Source: Alloboseaceae bacterium BT-24-1 (GTDB taxonomy: Bacteria > Pseudomonadota > Alphaproteobacteria > Rhizobiales > Beijerinckiaceae). From it: a DNA stretch of 64,000 nt. The stretch lies in assembly GCA_025846845.1 (NCBI GenBank), contig JAOYTL010000006.1, positions 248,001 through 312,000 on the forward strand, written 5' to 3'. A model generated the notes under the pieces. That model saw only the letters and a list, made by a program, of their open reading frames with translations, had not been told where the DNA came from and searched no databases. Both the position numbers and the translations under genes were made by a program. Of this stretch, positions 17,858-26,840 are shown in pieces. Numbering within the stretch: position 1 is the stretch's first letter; every line of letters starts with the position of its first letter.

Positions 17858-19225
17858 ATGGCCGGCCAACCTGTTAGCAGGCTTTCAGCAGGCGGCGCGG
17901 CCCCAGCCTTCCACGATCGGGCGACGCTGGAGATCGAGCATCCGAAGGAGCACGCAGCGCCCGGTGCTGCGAACATCGTCGGGCTGTCCTGCATCCGCTG
18001 CGGCGCGTCCTACCCGGCCAGCATCGAGATCGATTCCAGGGGCTGTCCGGCCTGCCGCGACGCTGCGCCGGCCAATCTCAAGCCTGTCTACGCTTCGCCG
18101 GTTGAACCACTCTCGATCGCACCAAACGCGCCGCGATCATTGTGGCGCTACGCCCATGCGCTGCCATGCGCACTGGAGGACGCCGTTTCGCTCGGCGAGG
18201 GGCAGACGCCGTTGATCGAAGCTGCCCGGATTGGTCGTGCGTTGGGAGCCCGGAACCTCTTCATCAAGGACGAGGGCCGAAACCCGACCTGGTCGCACAA
18301 GGACAGGTTCTCGACGGTCGCGGTGTCGGTGGCGCGCGCGCAAGGGGCAAAGGTGGTGGCGACGGCTTCATCAGGCAATGCCGGAGCCTCACTGGCCGCC
18401 TACGCCGCACGCGCCGGGCTGGACTGCGTCGTCGCTACCTTTGGCGGCTCGGCCAGCGCGATGTTGGCGCAGATCAGGAAATACGGTGCAACCGTCTTGC
18501 CGCTCGCCAACAAGATGGAGCGCTGGACGCTGCTCGCCGAGGCCACGACACGCTATGGCTGGTTCGTCGCGTCGCCCTGTCATGCGCCAGTCATTGGCAG
18601 TCACCCCCTCGGCATCGAGGGCTACAAGACCATCGCGTATGAAATCGTCGAGCAGTCGGGTGGCATCGCCCCCGACTGGTGTGTTTTGCCGGTCTGTTAC
18701 GGCGACGCCCTGTTCGGTGTCTGGACGGGGTTTCAGGAACTGTTCGCGCAAGGCGCGATTTCCCGATTGCCCAGGTTGGCCGCAGCCGAGGTGCATGGCT
18801 CGCTGGCGCAGGCGCTCGCCACAGGTAGCGACAGGATCGAAGAACGAAAGCTGGCCTTCGAAAGCCTTGCCGTCTCGATCGGCGCGCCGCGCAGCACCTA
18901 TCAGGCCCTGAAAGCACTGCGCGAGTCCTCCGGCCGCGCCGTGCTGGTGAACAATGACGGGCTTGTGGAGATGCAGGAGCGCCTTGCCCGCGACGAAGGG
19001 ATTTTCGCCGAACTGGCGTCGGTCACGCCACTTCTTGCGCTGGCGCGACTGCGTGAAGCAGGCGTCATTGCAGCCGATGATCATGTGGTGGCGGTCGTCA
19101 CCGCCAGCGGGTTGAAGGATCTGGATCGATCGGTCGGCCAAGCTGGACAAGACACGATCTTTCAATCGACGCAGGATGCCTGGGATTGGCTTGGCCGCAA
19201 TGCCACCGACCTGCTGGTTCGGTGA
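17858..19225 (+). CDS. Threonine-synthase-like PLP enzyme with N-terminal zinc ribbon
   Basis: 455 aa, fold type II PLP enzyme. An N-terminal four-Cys ribbon (SCIRCGAS and GCPAC, residues 45-68) precedes the catalytic domain. The PLP lysine is in NPTWSHKDRFS, and the phosphate/substrate loop is ASSGNAGAS. Family members convert O-phosphohomoserine to threonine, but the gene is not next to hom or thrB. It sits beside luxR, a cysteine-synthase-like gene and a GHMP kinase, so a specialised phospho-amino-acid substrate is likely. Divergent from the XRE gene, convergent with the neighbour at 19245. Confidence 0.85.
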   Translation: MAGQPVSRLSAGGAAPAFHDRATLEIEHPKEHAAPGAANIVGLSCIRCGASYPASIEIDSRGCPACRDAAPANLKPVYASPVEPLSIAPNAPRSLWRYAHALPCALEDAVSLGEGQTPLIEAARIGRALGARNLFIKDEGRNPTWSHKDRFSTVAVSVARAQGAKVVATASSGNAGASLAAYAARAGLDCVVATFGGSASAMLAQIRKYGATVLPLANKMERWTLLAEATTRYGWFVASPCHAPVIGSHPLGIEGYKTIAYEIVEQSGGIAPDWCVLPVCYGDALFGVWTGFQELFAQGAISRLPRLAAAEVHGSLAQALATGSDRIEERKLAFESLAVSIGAPRSTYQALKALRESSGRAVLVNNDGLVEMQERLARDEGIFAELASVTPLLALARLREAGVIAADDHVVAVVTASGLKDLDRSVGQAGQDTIFQSTQDAWDWLGRNATDLLVR

Positions 19226-19244
19226 AAGCTGGACGGCCCAGGGA

Positions 19245-20297
19245 TTAGTGAGAGCCTCCTTCCTTCCCGACTTCGTCATTGACGATCTGGTCGAGGCTGC
19301 GTCTCGCCCATTTGAGCCATGTCCAGTCGCCCTCGGACCCAGGCTCGACGATCGTGAGCTCGCGGGGCTCGGACGGCGGCGACCAAGGCCAGCCCGATAA
19401 CGAGGCAAGCCAGGCATCATCGAAGACCGTCTCGGCGTATCGGTGACCCTCATCCGGCATGATAACCGCGATCCGGGCTCCGGGCCGAGTGCTCGCGGTC
19501 CATCTGCCGACCAGGGCCGCAGCAGCGCTGGTCGGCCCCTGAAAGATGCCATGTTCACGCAGCAGGCGGCGAGCCTCGCTGAAGGCCGGATGGGCCCCAA
19601 CCCAGTGGACTTCATCGATCAGCTCATGCCGGAGATTGCCCGGCAGGATGCTGTTGCCGAGACCGCGCAACAACCGCTTGCCGGCAGCTTGTCCAAAAAG
19701 GACACTTCGATAAGTGTCGACCGCGATGACAATGAGTTGCGGGAAGACCGCGCGCAGAAACAGTCCCGTCCCGCACAGCGAGCCGCCGCTCCCGACACAC
19801 CCGACAAGACAGTCGATCTCGCCGACCGTCCGCACGAGTTGTTCGGCAAGCCGGGCATAGGCGAGCGCGTTTCCCGGATTGTCATATTGCCGCGGCCAGA
19901 AGCAGTTGGGCTCCTCGCGGCGAATGTGCTCGAGCTGCTGCAGGCGGCCCAGCTGATCCCCATCGCCTGTGCGGTCCTGCGTGATGATCATCTGCGCGCC
20001 CAAACCATCGAGGCGTGCCTTATACTTTGCGTCGACAAGGCTTGAGGCGGAGATCAGTGTGAGCCGGTATCCGCGTGCCGCCGACAGCAGGGCAAGAGCC
20101 ATGCCGAATGTGCCGGATGTCGTCTCGACGATGCGCATCCCGGCCTCGAGAGCGCCGTCGGCGACGGCGCGGTCCAGGATATAGCGCGCTGGCATGAGCT
20201 TCATCAGCGGGAAGGCTGCCGCGATCAGATTGGGAGCCAGCGCCGCCATGCGAGGCGTTTCCAGCGCGCGGAAATAATCACCGTCCAGGGCTACCAT
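19245..20297 (-). CDS. Cysteine-synthase-like PLP-dependent enzyme
   Basis: 350 aa, fold type II PLP enzyme of the CysK/SbnA group. The substrate loop reads ETTSGTFGMALALL (in place of TSGNTG) and the glycine-rich phosphate cup GCVGSGGSLCGTG. The likely PLP lysine is in FPLMKLMPARYIL, a departure from the usual SVKDR. Enzymes of this group replace an O-acetyl or O-phospho group on a serine-type substrate by a nucleophile. Its start overlaps the stop of the upstream GHMP kinase (ATGGTAG), which suggests that it uses the kinase product. Exact reaction unknown. Confidence 0.82.
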   Translation of the reverse strand: MVALDGDYFRALETPRMAALAPNLIAAAFPLMKLMPARYILDRAVADGALEAGMRIVETTSGTFGMALALLSAARGYRLTLISASSLVDAKYKARLDGLGAQMIITQDRTGDGDQLGRLQQLEHIRREEPNCFWPRQYDNPGNALAYARLAEQLVRTVGEIDCLVGCVGSGGSLCGTGLFLRAVFPQLIVIAVDTYRSVLFGQAAGKRLLRGLGNSILPGNLRHELIDEVHWVGAHPAFSEARRLLREHGIFQGPTSAAAALVGRWTASTRPGARIAVIMPDEGHRYAETVFDDAWLASLSGWPWSPPSEPRELTIVEPGSEGDWTWLKWARRSLDQIVNDEVGKEGGSH

Positions 20298-21292
20298 GTC
20301 GCGCCGTCATCGTTGATTTGGTGAAACTCGACGTCGCAGAAACCGGATCTACGCACCGAGGCCGCGACGCTTTGCGCGCGCTGTCGCAAGTTTTTGCCGG
20401 CGTGGTCGAAGAGAATGCCGAGCAGTGAGCCGCTATGCGCCACCTGGACGCCGCATGCGCCAGCGCCTTTCGCGATGTCGATGACGCGTTCGAGATGCTG
20501 TTTGGGCAGATGCCGCTGGCTGAGCAGCGCGCTAGCGGTCGCCGCTCGCCCAAGGCAATTGGGATCCTGATAGCGGACCGCATAGGCGATCAGGGCGCGC
20601 AGGACACGGAACTGTTGAATCTCGAGACTGTCATAGCGTGCAGGCGGCAGATCGAGCGTATCGATCGGCCGTCCTCCCATCGCCTTGAAGCCGACCAGCA
20701 ACAGAGGTGGCAGCGAGCCGCCGAAATCCTCCAGGACGGCACCCTCTCGCTGCGCGAAGAGGACAGTGTGTCCATCGAAGGCTATGGCGTCGCTGGCGCG
20801 TTCGGCGGTGACCGCCAGCTGGCTGACACGAGAGGGCTGCAGCCGGACGGCGTGGGCTGCCGCCACAGCGCGAATGGCGGCGACGACATCCGCGGTGGAG
20901 GAGCCGTAACCATGACCGATTGGAATGTTGCTCTCGATATGGAGCAAACCTCCGTCCGAAACGCCCAAATGGCTCAGCGTCTGACGTGCAGCCAGGCTGG
21001 CCTTGACCTTGTCGCCCGGGCGCGTGGTGAGGTCGGCTGTGGCCGCAGAGGTGAAAGTCGCCTTCGAGACCAACTTGGTGAGCGGGAGGGTGACCAAGCC
21101 GCGATGGAGTCGCCCGTTCCGGTCTTCGAAGACCCCTTGCAGTAGCTCGCCATGGTGCCCGCTTGCAGCCCCGACGCCGATCCTCGGCAATGGTCTGCCA
21201 TTCGGTGCATTTTCGCAGACTCCAGCCACGACTCGCTCCCAGCGATCAGCATCTGGGCAGTGGTGACTTCGGCGGCGCCAATCCGGCGTCAT
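20291..21292 (-). CDS. GHMP-family kinase resembling L-threonine kinase PduX
   Basis: About 333 aa. The N-terminal GAASGHHGELLQG corresponds to the PASCGELVQG strand typical of PduX, and the ATP loop reads PIGHGYGSSTADVVAAIRA (GHMP motif 2); a C-terminal GVQVAHSGSLLGILFD matches motif 3. PduX phosphorylates L-threonine during cobalamin assembly, but no cobalamin gene is here. I chose ATG 21292 with a GGCGGAA site; TTG 21313 is also possible. The overlap with the following PLP enzyme implies a coupled kinase/lyase or kinase/synthase pair. Confidence 0.8.
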   Translation of the reverse strand: MTPDWRRRSHHCPDADRWERVVAGVCENAPNGRPLPRIGVGAASGHHGELLQGVFEDRNGRLHRGLVTLPLTKLVSKATFTSAATADLTTRPGDKVKASLAARQTLSHLGVSDGGLLHIESNIPIGHGYGSSTADVVAAIRAVAAAHAVRLQPSRVSQLAVTAERASDAIAFDGHTVLFAQREGAVLEDFGGSLPPLLLVGFKAMGGRPIDTLDLPPARYDSLEIQQFRVLRALIAYAVRYQDPNCLGRAATASALLSQRHLPKQHLERVIDIAKGAGACGVQVAHSGSLLGILFDHAGKNLRQRAQSVAASVRRSGFCDVEFHQINDDGATW

Positions 21293-21541
21293 CAAATTCC
21301 GCCATTGACTCAAGGCCGACCGCCGCCGCCCGGTCGTTCAGGCGACAAAAACCCAATTGCCCTGGCGTCCCCCTAGCATCCATCTGGGCGGAGGCGAGGA
21401 ACTTTGCTGTGCCTATGGTCCAGGCCGATACCGTCCCATGGCGGGAGCTTATCGTCGGCCTGCCGGGCGACAGGTCGCACTCGTCTTCGAATACGGCCTT
21501 CGCGCCGTTTTAAACCGACCGGAGGCTCTCTTCATCGGACG

Positions 21542-21844
21542 ATCTTGGGTTCCAGCCGGTATCCGCTGCTGCCGACCGAAATCGAGCTTCCGGTGACGAC
21601 TACGCCGCTTGGCGCCATCTCCCGCCTCGAGCATGCGCGCGACGGCTTCGAAGGTGATCGGGAGCGCTGCCGCCAGCGCCTGGCCGATGCGCGCCGCAGG
21701 CTTGAATCCTACCAGTCGCGCGGCGAGGGGGCGTTCGCTTTCGCCTCGGAGCTTGCTGAGAAGCACCGCCTGCTCGCGGAGGTCGCTGCGGCGCTGGCGA
21801 AGGATATCGACGGCATCGGTGCGGTTGACGCGATCGCAGCGTGA
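21542..21844 (+). pseudogene. C-terminal remnant of a mobile-element helicase/methylase
   Basis: The last about 100 residues of a larger protein (YPLLPTEIELP, then a helical EHARDGFEGDRERCRQRLADARRRLESY segment, stop at 21842-21844). Tails of this kind occur on the very large helicase/methylase proteins carried by rhizobial integrative elements; the attribution is by eye. Nothing upstream continues the frame, so only the 3' end survives. The 21293-21541 interval before it holds no recognised gene. This marks the left edge of the mobile region. Confidence 0.5.
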
Positions 21845-21899
21845 TCGGCCCGGTGGCCGGCGCGCCCTCGGGCGAGGCCGGCAATCCTCAGGTCGCTCG

Positions 21900-22403
21900 T
21901 CAGGGCTGCCGCGAAAGTCGATGCTCGTCGTCGATCAGAGTGAGGCGGCATGGCGCCGTGTCGCCCCACCGCCAGAGAACGAGGTTGAGGTCGTCGGGGG
22001 TTGCCCCGGGGGCGAAGCTCCTGACCAACAATCCATGATAGCCTGAGGCGATGAGGTTTCGGGCGAAGGCCTGGGTTTTCGCTTCTCCCGCCGTCTTCAT
22101 CTGATCGCGCCAGGTCGGATCATTGAGGGCCGCGGCATCCATCCCCTTCTCCTGAAGGGCGCCATCGTCCCGGCAGTCGAAAACGCGCTCGATGTCCGCG
22201 TCGTAGGAGACGAGGGTCGTCGGTTGCAAGCTGCCGACCTGGTTGGCTTCCCGCAAGGCCGTCATGATCGACACCGACGTGTAGAGCGCTGGCGTCCCTT
22301 TCCGGTTGAAGCGCCCCCCATACAGCTCAGCGCCGCGTCCCGATAACGGCTCGCGGGCATAGACCGGGTTCAGCGCCCGGTAGAGGACCCCCTGGAAGCG
22401 CAT
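21900..22403 (-). CDS. RES-domain toxin
   Basis: 167 aa, RES family toxin; characterised members degrade NAD+ or ADP-ribosylate a host enzyme. Conserved features are YRALNPVYAREPLSGRGAELYGGRFNRKGTPALYTS near the N-terminus, the invariant Glu in ALREANQ, and the Ser-containing C-terminal region LLVRSFAPGATPDDLNLVLWRW. It lies 8 bases downstream of an Xre/MbcA-type antitoxin gene on the same strand, the standard order. Stabilises the mobile element. Confidence 0.87.
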   Translation of the reverse strand: MRFQGVLYRALNPVYAREPLSGRGAELYGGRFNRKGTPALYTSVSIMTALREANQVGSLQPTTLVSYDADIERVFDCRDDGALQEKGMDAAALNDPTWRDQMKTAGEAKTQAFARNLIASGYHGLLVRSFAPGATPDDLNLVLWRWGDTAPCRLTLIDDEHRLSRQP

Positions 22404-22411
22404 CAGCCAGG

Positions 22412-22777
22412 TTATGCGTGAACGCCGGCGTCGACCGCGTCGATATAGTCGTGCACTTCGTCGGCGCGGCCGTCACGGACGAGCTGCATCGCCGTCAGGC
22501 CGGAAAAGCCGGGCAGGGGCTCGGAGCGATACCAGGCATAAGCCATCAGCGCCGAGCCGAAGCGCGGCTCGACCTTATTGATGATTTCCGTCACTTCGCG
22601 CAGCCGGCGTTGCGTCTTGTCGGAGCGGATGCGCTCCTTGCGCTGGATCGCATCCTTGCCGAGACCGGCCGTGCGGGCGATCTCCTCGCTCGTGGTGCGC
22701 AGCGTCTCCGCGATCTTGCGCGGCGAGAACAACCCGCCGTCAGCATATTGGGCAAGTCCCATGGCGCTCACCTTCAT
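22412..22777 (-). CDS. Xre/MbcA/ParS-type antitoxin (DUF2384 toxin-binding domain)
   Basis: 121 aa. The N-terminal half is an Xre-like helix-turn-helix (SPRKIAETLRTTSEEIARTAGLGKDAIQRKERIRS), and the C-terminal half has the DUF2384 pattern RFGSALMAYAWYRSEPLPGFSGLTAMQLVRDGRADEVHDYI that binds RES toxins. It is first in the two-gene operon and probably represses it. It is divergent from the ParB-like gene, with a 318-base shared upstream region. Confidence 0.87.
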   Translation of the reverse strand: MKVSAMGLAQYADGGLFSPRKIAETLRTTSEEIARTAGLGKDAIQRKERIRSDKTQRRLREVTEIINKVEPRFGSALMAYAWYRSEPLPGFSGLTAMQLVRDGRADEVHDYIDAVDAGVHA

Positions 22778-23095
22778 TCAGAAATGCCAATCATTCTGAC
22801 GCAATATAGCGTCGAAATGAGCGTGTTTCAATCCGGTCAGGAGAAGAGAAAGGGAAAGGGGAACGGCTGCTCGCAGACCGGGCGCGCCGCTGCCGCTGGC
22901 GCTCAACCGCGCCATTCGCGATCCCGGCCCGGCGTCCTGCGCAGGGCTTCACGCGCCCCGCTTGGCCGCCCGGCCGGGCTGCTCGGCCGCAATTGCTCCG
23001 GCCCGCCCGCTCCGCGGGCGTGAGGGGGTCTTCGGACAGAAGACGGAGAAGGGCCGGTGCGAGGCCGCGCCCACACCCCTGAACAGGAGCCTGCC
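22778..23095. other. 318-bp divergent promoter/leader with GC hairpins
   Basis: The left part should hold the antitoxin promoter. The right part is an untranslated leader for the ParB-like gene and contains two perfect small hairpins: CGCCCGC/GCGGGCG (23004-23020) and GTCTTC/GAAGAC just after it. AGGAG lies just before the ParB ATG. No protein-coding signal is apparent. Confidence 0.45.
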
Positions 23096-24766
23096 ATGCT
23101 ACTCAAGAAGGTCGATCCGCGCGCCTTGAAGGACAATCCCGATCGCTCGCGCCGGACGAAGTCCACACCCCAGGCCGATGCCCTGCTGCTCGCTACCATC
23201 AAGCTCGTCGGCATCCTGCAGCCGCCCGTCATCGTCCCCGAGCAGGGCGGCGGTAACGGCTACCTCATCGAGGTCGGCCACCGTCGCGTGAAGCAGGCGA
23301 TCGCGGCCGGTCTCGACGAGATCGAGGTTCTGGAGGTCGAAGCTTCGGACGATCACGGCGCGATGCGCTCGATGATCGAGAATGTCGCTCAGGAACCGCT
23401 CAACCCTGTCGATCAGTGGCGTGGTATCGAGCGGTTGGTCGTGCTCGGCTGGACCGAGGAAGCGATCGCAGCCGCCCTCGGGCTGGCGCTTCGGCGCGTT
23501 CGGCAGCTCAGGCTCTTGGGCAGCGTCCTTCCCGCCATGCTCGATCACATGGCCAAGGGCGACATGCCCAACGAGCAGCAGCTCCGCACCATTGCGGCGG
23601 CCCCGGTCGACGACCAGAAGGAGGTCTGGAAGAAGTACAAGCCCTCCAAGGACGATCCGAAGGTTACCTGGTGGAACGTCTCGAACGCGCTGACCAAGAC
23701 CCGGATGTACGCCAAGCATGCCAGCTTCGACGACGAGCTCGCGCGCGCTTACGGCATCGAATGGGTCGAGGACCTGTTCGGACCCGCCGACGAGGACGGC
23801 CGCTACACCACCAATGTCGAGGCCTTTCTCGGCGCTCAGCAGGAGTGGATGACGAACCATCTTCCCAAGCGCGGCGTCATCGCCGAGGTCAACAGCTGGG
23901 GTGAGCCGGTTCTTCCGCCGAAGGCGGAGCGCGTCTACGGCAAGGCAGGCAAGAGCGATCGCGTCGCCATGTATCTCGATCGCAATGGCACGGTTCAGAG
24001 CGTGGCCTATCGGATGCCGGCGCCGAAGGCGCAAGGCAACGGCACGTCCCCGGCCGGAAACGCGGCCGAAACTCCAACGGGCCGTCCCGACGTCACGCGC
24101 CGGGGGATCGGGATGATCGGTGACTTCCGCACCGATGCGCTCCACGAAGCCTTGTCGCGGGCGCCGATCGCCAACGACACCCTGATGGCGCTCCTCGTGC
24201 TGGCGCTTGCCGGGCGCAACATCACGATCGCATCCGGCACCAGTGACGATGTCTATGGCTTTGCCCGCATGGACCGCCACGCCGTGCGGCTGATCGGCCA
24301 GGACGGCAAGCTCGGCTTCGACGAGGAGACGCTGCAGCAGGCTGCGCGAGGCGCACTGATCGAGGTGCTCTCGTGCCGGGAGAACCGCTCCGATTCCGGG
24401 ATCGTGGCTCGCATCGCCGGCGAAGCGATCGGTGCGGATGCCTTCCTGCCGAACATGGGCACCGAAGAGTTCCTGTCCTGCCTGTCGCGTCCGGCGCTCG
24501 AGGGCTCGTGCAAGGACACGCCGGTCCTGCCGCGTCCGCGCGTGAAGGAAACCCGGGCTGCGCTCGTGGCGCATTTCACTGATGGCCGCTTCGTCCATCC
24601 TTCGGCGCTGTTCGCGCCGGATTCGACCGCGCTGGCGAATTGGCTCGCGAAGCACGAGGCTGTTCCCGAGGACGAGCAGGAGGAGCCGCACACGGAATTG
24701 CAGGACAGCGACTCCGGCGCCGAAGCCCAGGGCGACGATGCGGAGCAGTTCCGCGAGGTTGCCTAG
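23096..24766 (+). CDS. ParB/Spo0J-like nuclease-domain protein
   Basis: 556 aa. The N-terminal ParB domain shows DNPDRSRR, LVGILQPPVIVPE, EVGHRRVKQAIAAG and the ParB box SMIENVAQEPLNPVDQWRGIERLV, followed by a helix-turn-helix region (WTEEAIAAALGLALRRVRQLRLLG). The long C-terminal part (about 200-556) is specific to mobile-element ParB proteins and ends in an acidic tail. ATG 23096 has AGGAG upstream. The ParA gene is 26 kb away, so this is not a standard parAB operon; it may act in element maintenance or regulation. A terminator follows. Confidence 0.82.
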   Translation: MLLKKVDPRALKDNPDRSRRTKSTPQADALLLATIKLVGILQPPVIVPEQGGGNGYLIEVGHRRVKQAIAAGLDEIEVLEVEASDDHGAMRSMIENVAQEPLNPVDQWRGIERLVVLGWTEEAIAAALGLALRRVRQLRLLGSVLPAMLDHMAKGDMPNEQQLRTIAAAPVDDQKEVWKKYKPSKDDPKVTWWNVSNALTKTRMYAKHASFDDELARAYGIEWVEDLFGPADEDGRYTTNVEAFLGAQQEWMTNHLPKRGVIAEVNSWGEPVLPPKAERVYGKAGKSDRVAMYLDRNGTVQSVAYRMPAPKAQGNGTSPAGNAAETPTGRPDVTRRGIGMIGDFRTDALHEALSRAPIANDTLMALLVLALAGRNITIASGTSDDVYGFARMDRHAVRLIGQDGKLGFDEETLQQAARGALIEVLSCRENRSDSGIVARIAGEAIGADAFLPNMGTEEFLSCLSRPALEGSCKDTPVLPRPRVKETRAALVAHFTDGRFVHPSALFAPDSTALANWLAKHEAVPEDEQEEPHTELQDSDSGAEAQGDDAEQFREVA

Positions 24767-24797
24767 CAGCGCTGCGCATCGTTCATCCAACTACAGC

Positions 24798-24825
24798 CGC
24801 CGCCGGCTCGTCCGGCGGCGATTTT
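24798..24825 (+). terminator. Rho-independent terminator after the ParB-like gene
   Basis: Stem CGCCGCCGG / CCGGCGGCG (9 bp) with loop CTCGT, followed by ATTTTG. It lies 32 bases after the ParB-like stop codon. Confidence 0.8.
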
Positions 24826-24978
24826 GTTTCGGTCAGTACAACAGTCCTCGCGTTCAGCGCATATCGTCAAGCAGGCGGTACGGCGATCCTGTCGCACTTT
24901 TGCAATCGTGCGGCGTTGTGTAAGCGGGGCTTAACAAGGCGGCTCGCAAGGGCCGCAGAATGATGGCAGCTTGTTCGA

Positions 24979-25872
24979 ATGAGTCTTATCGCGCGGAAGG
25001 CCGACGGCCCGGCGGTTGCCCCGATTTCTCCAGGGCGAGAAATCGGCGCGTATGAAGCCATGTGGCTTGAGCCGGCCGCGACATTCAAAACCATCGCGGA
25101 TCGTTTTGCGGCCGATCCTACAGCCATGCCGTCCGACTTCGTCAGCCCCAGTCAGGCAACGGATTGCCTTCGACAGGTTCGCGAGCGCTTTGCCGCGGCC
25201 GGCATCAAGCAATATGGCATTCGAATCAACCACGCGGGCGAGTATCCGCGAAAGCTCCGGGATGCCAGACACCCTGTCGAGTTGCTGTATTATCGAGGCA
25301 ATTGGGAGCTGACAGAAACCCGCTGCGTCGCCGTCGTAGGAAGCCGCGAGCCAAGCGAAGAGGGAGCCGATCTCGCTCGGCAGATCGCCCGTGGCCTGGT
25401 TAAGCACGACGTTACCGTAGTTTCCGGTCTGGCGAAGGGGATCGACACAGCAGCCCATTCAAGTGCGATGGAAGCTGGCGGCCGCACGATTGCAGTCGTG
25501 GGGACGCCTCTTGGCGCCGTTTACCCACGCGAGAACCAGCTTTTGCAGGAGCGCATCGCCCGCGACTTCCTGCTGATCACTCAGGTTCCGGCGCTGCGCT
25601 ACGCGAAGCAGAACCCGAACCAGAACCGCCTGTTCTTCCCCGAACGCAACGTGACGATGAGCGCACTGACCGAAGCGACTATCATCGTCGAGGCCGGCGA
25701 GACATCGGGCACCCTCATCCAAGCGCGTGCGGCGCTCCACCAGAAGCGCAAGCTCTTCATTCTCGACTCGGCTTTCCGCCGCCCCGATCTGACTTGGCCC
25801 GCTCGCTTTGAGAAGCAGGGCGCCATCCGTGTCCGGTCGTTCAAGGACCTGATGGCTCACCTCGATGGCTGA
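24979..25872 (+). CDS. DprA/Smf-like SLOG-fold protein
   Basis: 297 aa. The DprA Rossmann domain is clear: VVGSREPSEEGADLARQIARGL, VVSGLAKGIDTAAHSSAMEAGGRTIAVVGTPLGAVYP, LFFPERNVTMSALTEATIIVEAGETSGTLIQARAAL. Chromosomal DprA loads RecA on incoming single-stranded DNA; element-encoded SLOG copies like this are usually found with other genes and may sense nucleotides. It lacks the C-terminal winged helix of chromosomal DprA. Its stop overlaps the following PRTase start (ATGGCTGA), so the pair acts together. Start ATG 24979 has no strong ribosome site. Confidence 0.82.
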   Translation: MSLIARKADGPAVAPISPGREIGAYEAMWLEPAATFKTIADRFAADPTAMPSDFVSPSQATDCLRQVRERFAAAGIKQYGIRINHAGEYPRKLRDARHPVELLYYRGNWELTETRCVAVVGSREPSEEGADLARQIARGLVKHDVTVVSGLAKGIDTAAHSSAMEAGGRTIAVVGTPLGAVYPRENQLLQERIARDFLLITQVPALRYAKQNPNQNRLFFPERNVTMSALTEATIIVEAGETSGTLIQARAALHQKRKLFILDSAFRRPDLTWPARFEKQGAIRVRSFKDLMAHLDG

Positions 25873-26505
25873 GATGCGCTTTCAGCTCATCGATGAGACA
25901 ACCCGGGGCGACCACTTCCATCTCATCCCGGAAGACGAATGTGCCTATCTCCGCGAATACACGTCCGGAGCCGGCTGGCGGGGTGGGGAAACCAATCAGC
26001 AGATCAGCAACCTCAAGAAGAAGCGCGGGCAGGGTGGCTACCAGTATAGGGCGGGGCGATCGCGCTCTGCGCCCGCGAGATGTTCGCGAGCCTAAGCGTC
26101 GACTGGCTGCGCATTGGCACCCTCGTCCCCATCCCTCCTTCGAAGGTTCGTGGCGATCCTGAGCACGACGCGCGCATGCTGAACGTCTGCCGACGCATCG
26201 CCGAGGCGGCTGGCTTCGCGGTGGATGTCCGTGATCTCCTCAGGCAGACCGTCTCGACCGCGCCATTTCACGAGGGCGATCGAATGAGCGTGGCCGATCT
26301 AGCCCAGCTCTACGAAATCGACACCAGCGTCGAGCTTCCGGAGCCTACCGAAATTGCTCTGGTTGATGACGTCCTCACGGCAGGAACGCATTTCAAGGCG
26401 GCGCAGGCGGTCCTGCATGCGAGATACCCAGCCGCGAAAATCTTCGGGCTGTTGTGGGCCCGTCGCGTCTTCCCGAACCCGTTCGAGAATCTCGACGCCA
26501 CCTGA
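25865..26505 (+). pseudogene. Phosphoribosyltransferase-like partner of DprA, frameshifted
   Basis: Two overlapping frames together spell one protein of about 212 aa. Residues MAEMRFQLIDETTRGDHFHLIPEDECAYLREY to GGYQYR run in the first frame; the second frame continues from GAIALCAREMFASLSVDWLRIGTLVPIPPSK to the PRPP loop IALVDDVLTAGTHF and a stop at 26503-26505. The switch falls at the G-run 26053-26056, where one missing G would explain it. Either the gene is inactivated, or the frame is changed by slippage, or there is a sequencing error. The family (ComF-like PRTase) is clear from LVPIPPSK and DDVLTAG. Coupled to the dprA-like gene. Confidence 0.75.
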
Positions 26506-26840
26506 TCCGGGTAAGTTACGGACATCCTGCCATCCAGGTATTCAAGCTACCCCTCGAACGCTCCCGAGCGTTCTTGCGCCACGCCCGCACGATCCCCGGC
26601 CAGTCGCGGCGCATCGCGAATTTCATCCTGGCCTGGTGGAATGCCGACGACCTCGGCGGCTTCGACCTTGCCGACATCTTCGCTGTCGACGGGACAATCG
26701 GACAGGACATGGCCTCGGTCTTCACCTGGCTAGCCGGCCGATCGGTTGCCGAGTACCCGGATGCCTATCGTGCCGAGATCGAGACGATCATCCGCCTCTG
26801 GCGACCGGAGATCTGGGCGCGCGCTGCGCAGACGGCCTGA
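26454..26840 (+). CDS. DUF7673-like mobile-element protein
   Basis: Up to 128 aa; the conserved part is LERSRAFLRHARTIPGQSRRIANFILAWWNADDLGGFDLADIFAVD and a C-terminal EIETIIRLWRPEIW. This small protein recurs in rhizobial integrative elements; its function is unknown. The start is uncertain: the only in-frame starts are GTG 26454, inside the end of the PRTase frame, and none has a good ribosome site. It may depend on translation of the gene upstream. Confidence 0.6.
   Translation: MGPSRLPEPVRESRRHLIRVSYGHPAIQVFKLPLERSRAFLRHARTIPGQSRRIANFILAWWNADDLGGFDLADIFAVDGTIGQDMASVFTWLAGRSVAEYPDAYRAEIETIIRLWRPEIWARAAQTA

Noticed and set aside
20291..21292. Homoserine kinase ThrB for primary threonine synthesis
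   Set aside because: The N-terminal ASGHHGELLQG pattern fits the PduX-like branch rather than ThrB, and no hom gene is present.
23099..24790. Long minus-strand open frame (563 codons) opposite the ParB-like gene
   Set aside because: The plus-strand frame has a ParB box, a ribosome site and a terminator; the antisense frame has no recognisable domain.
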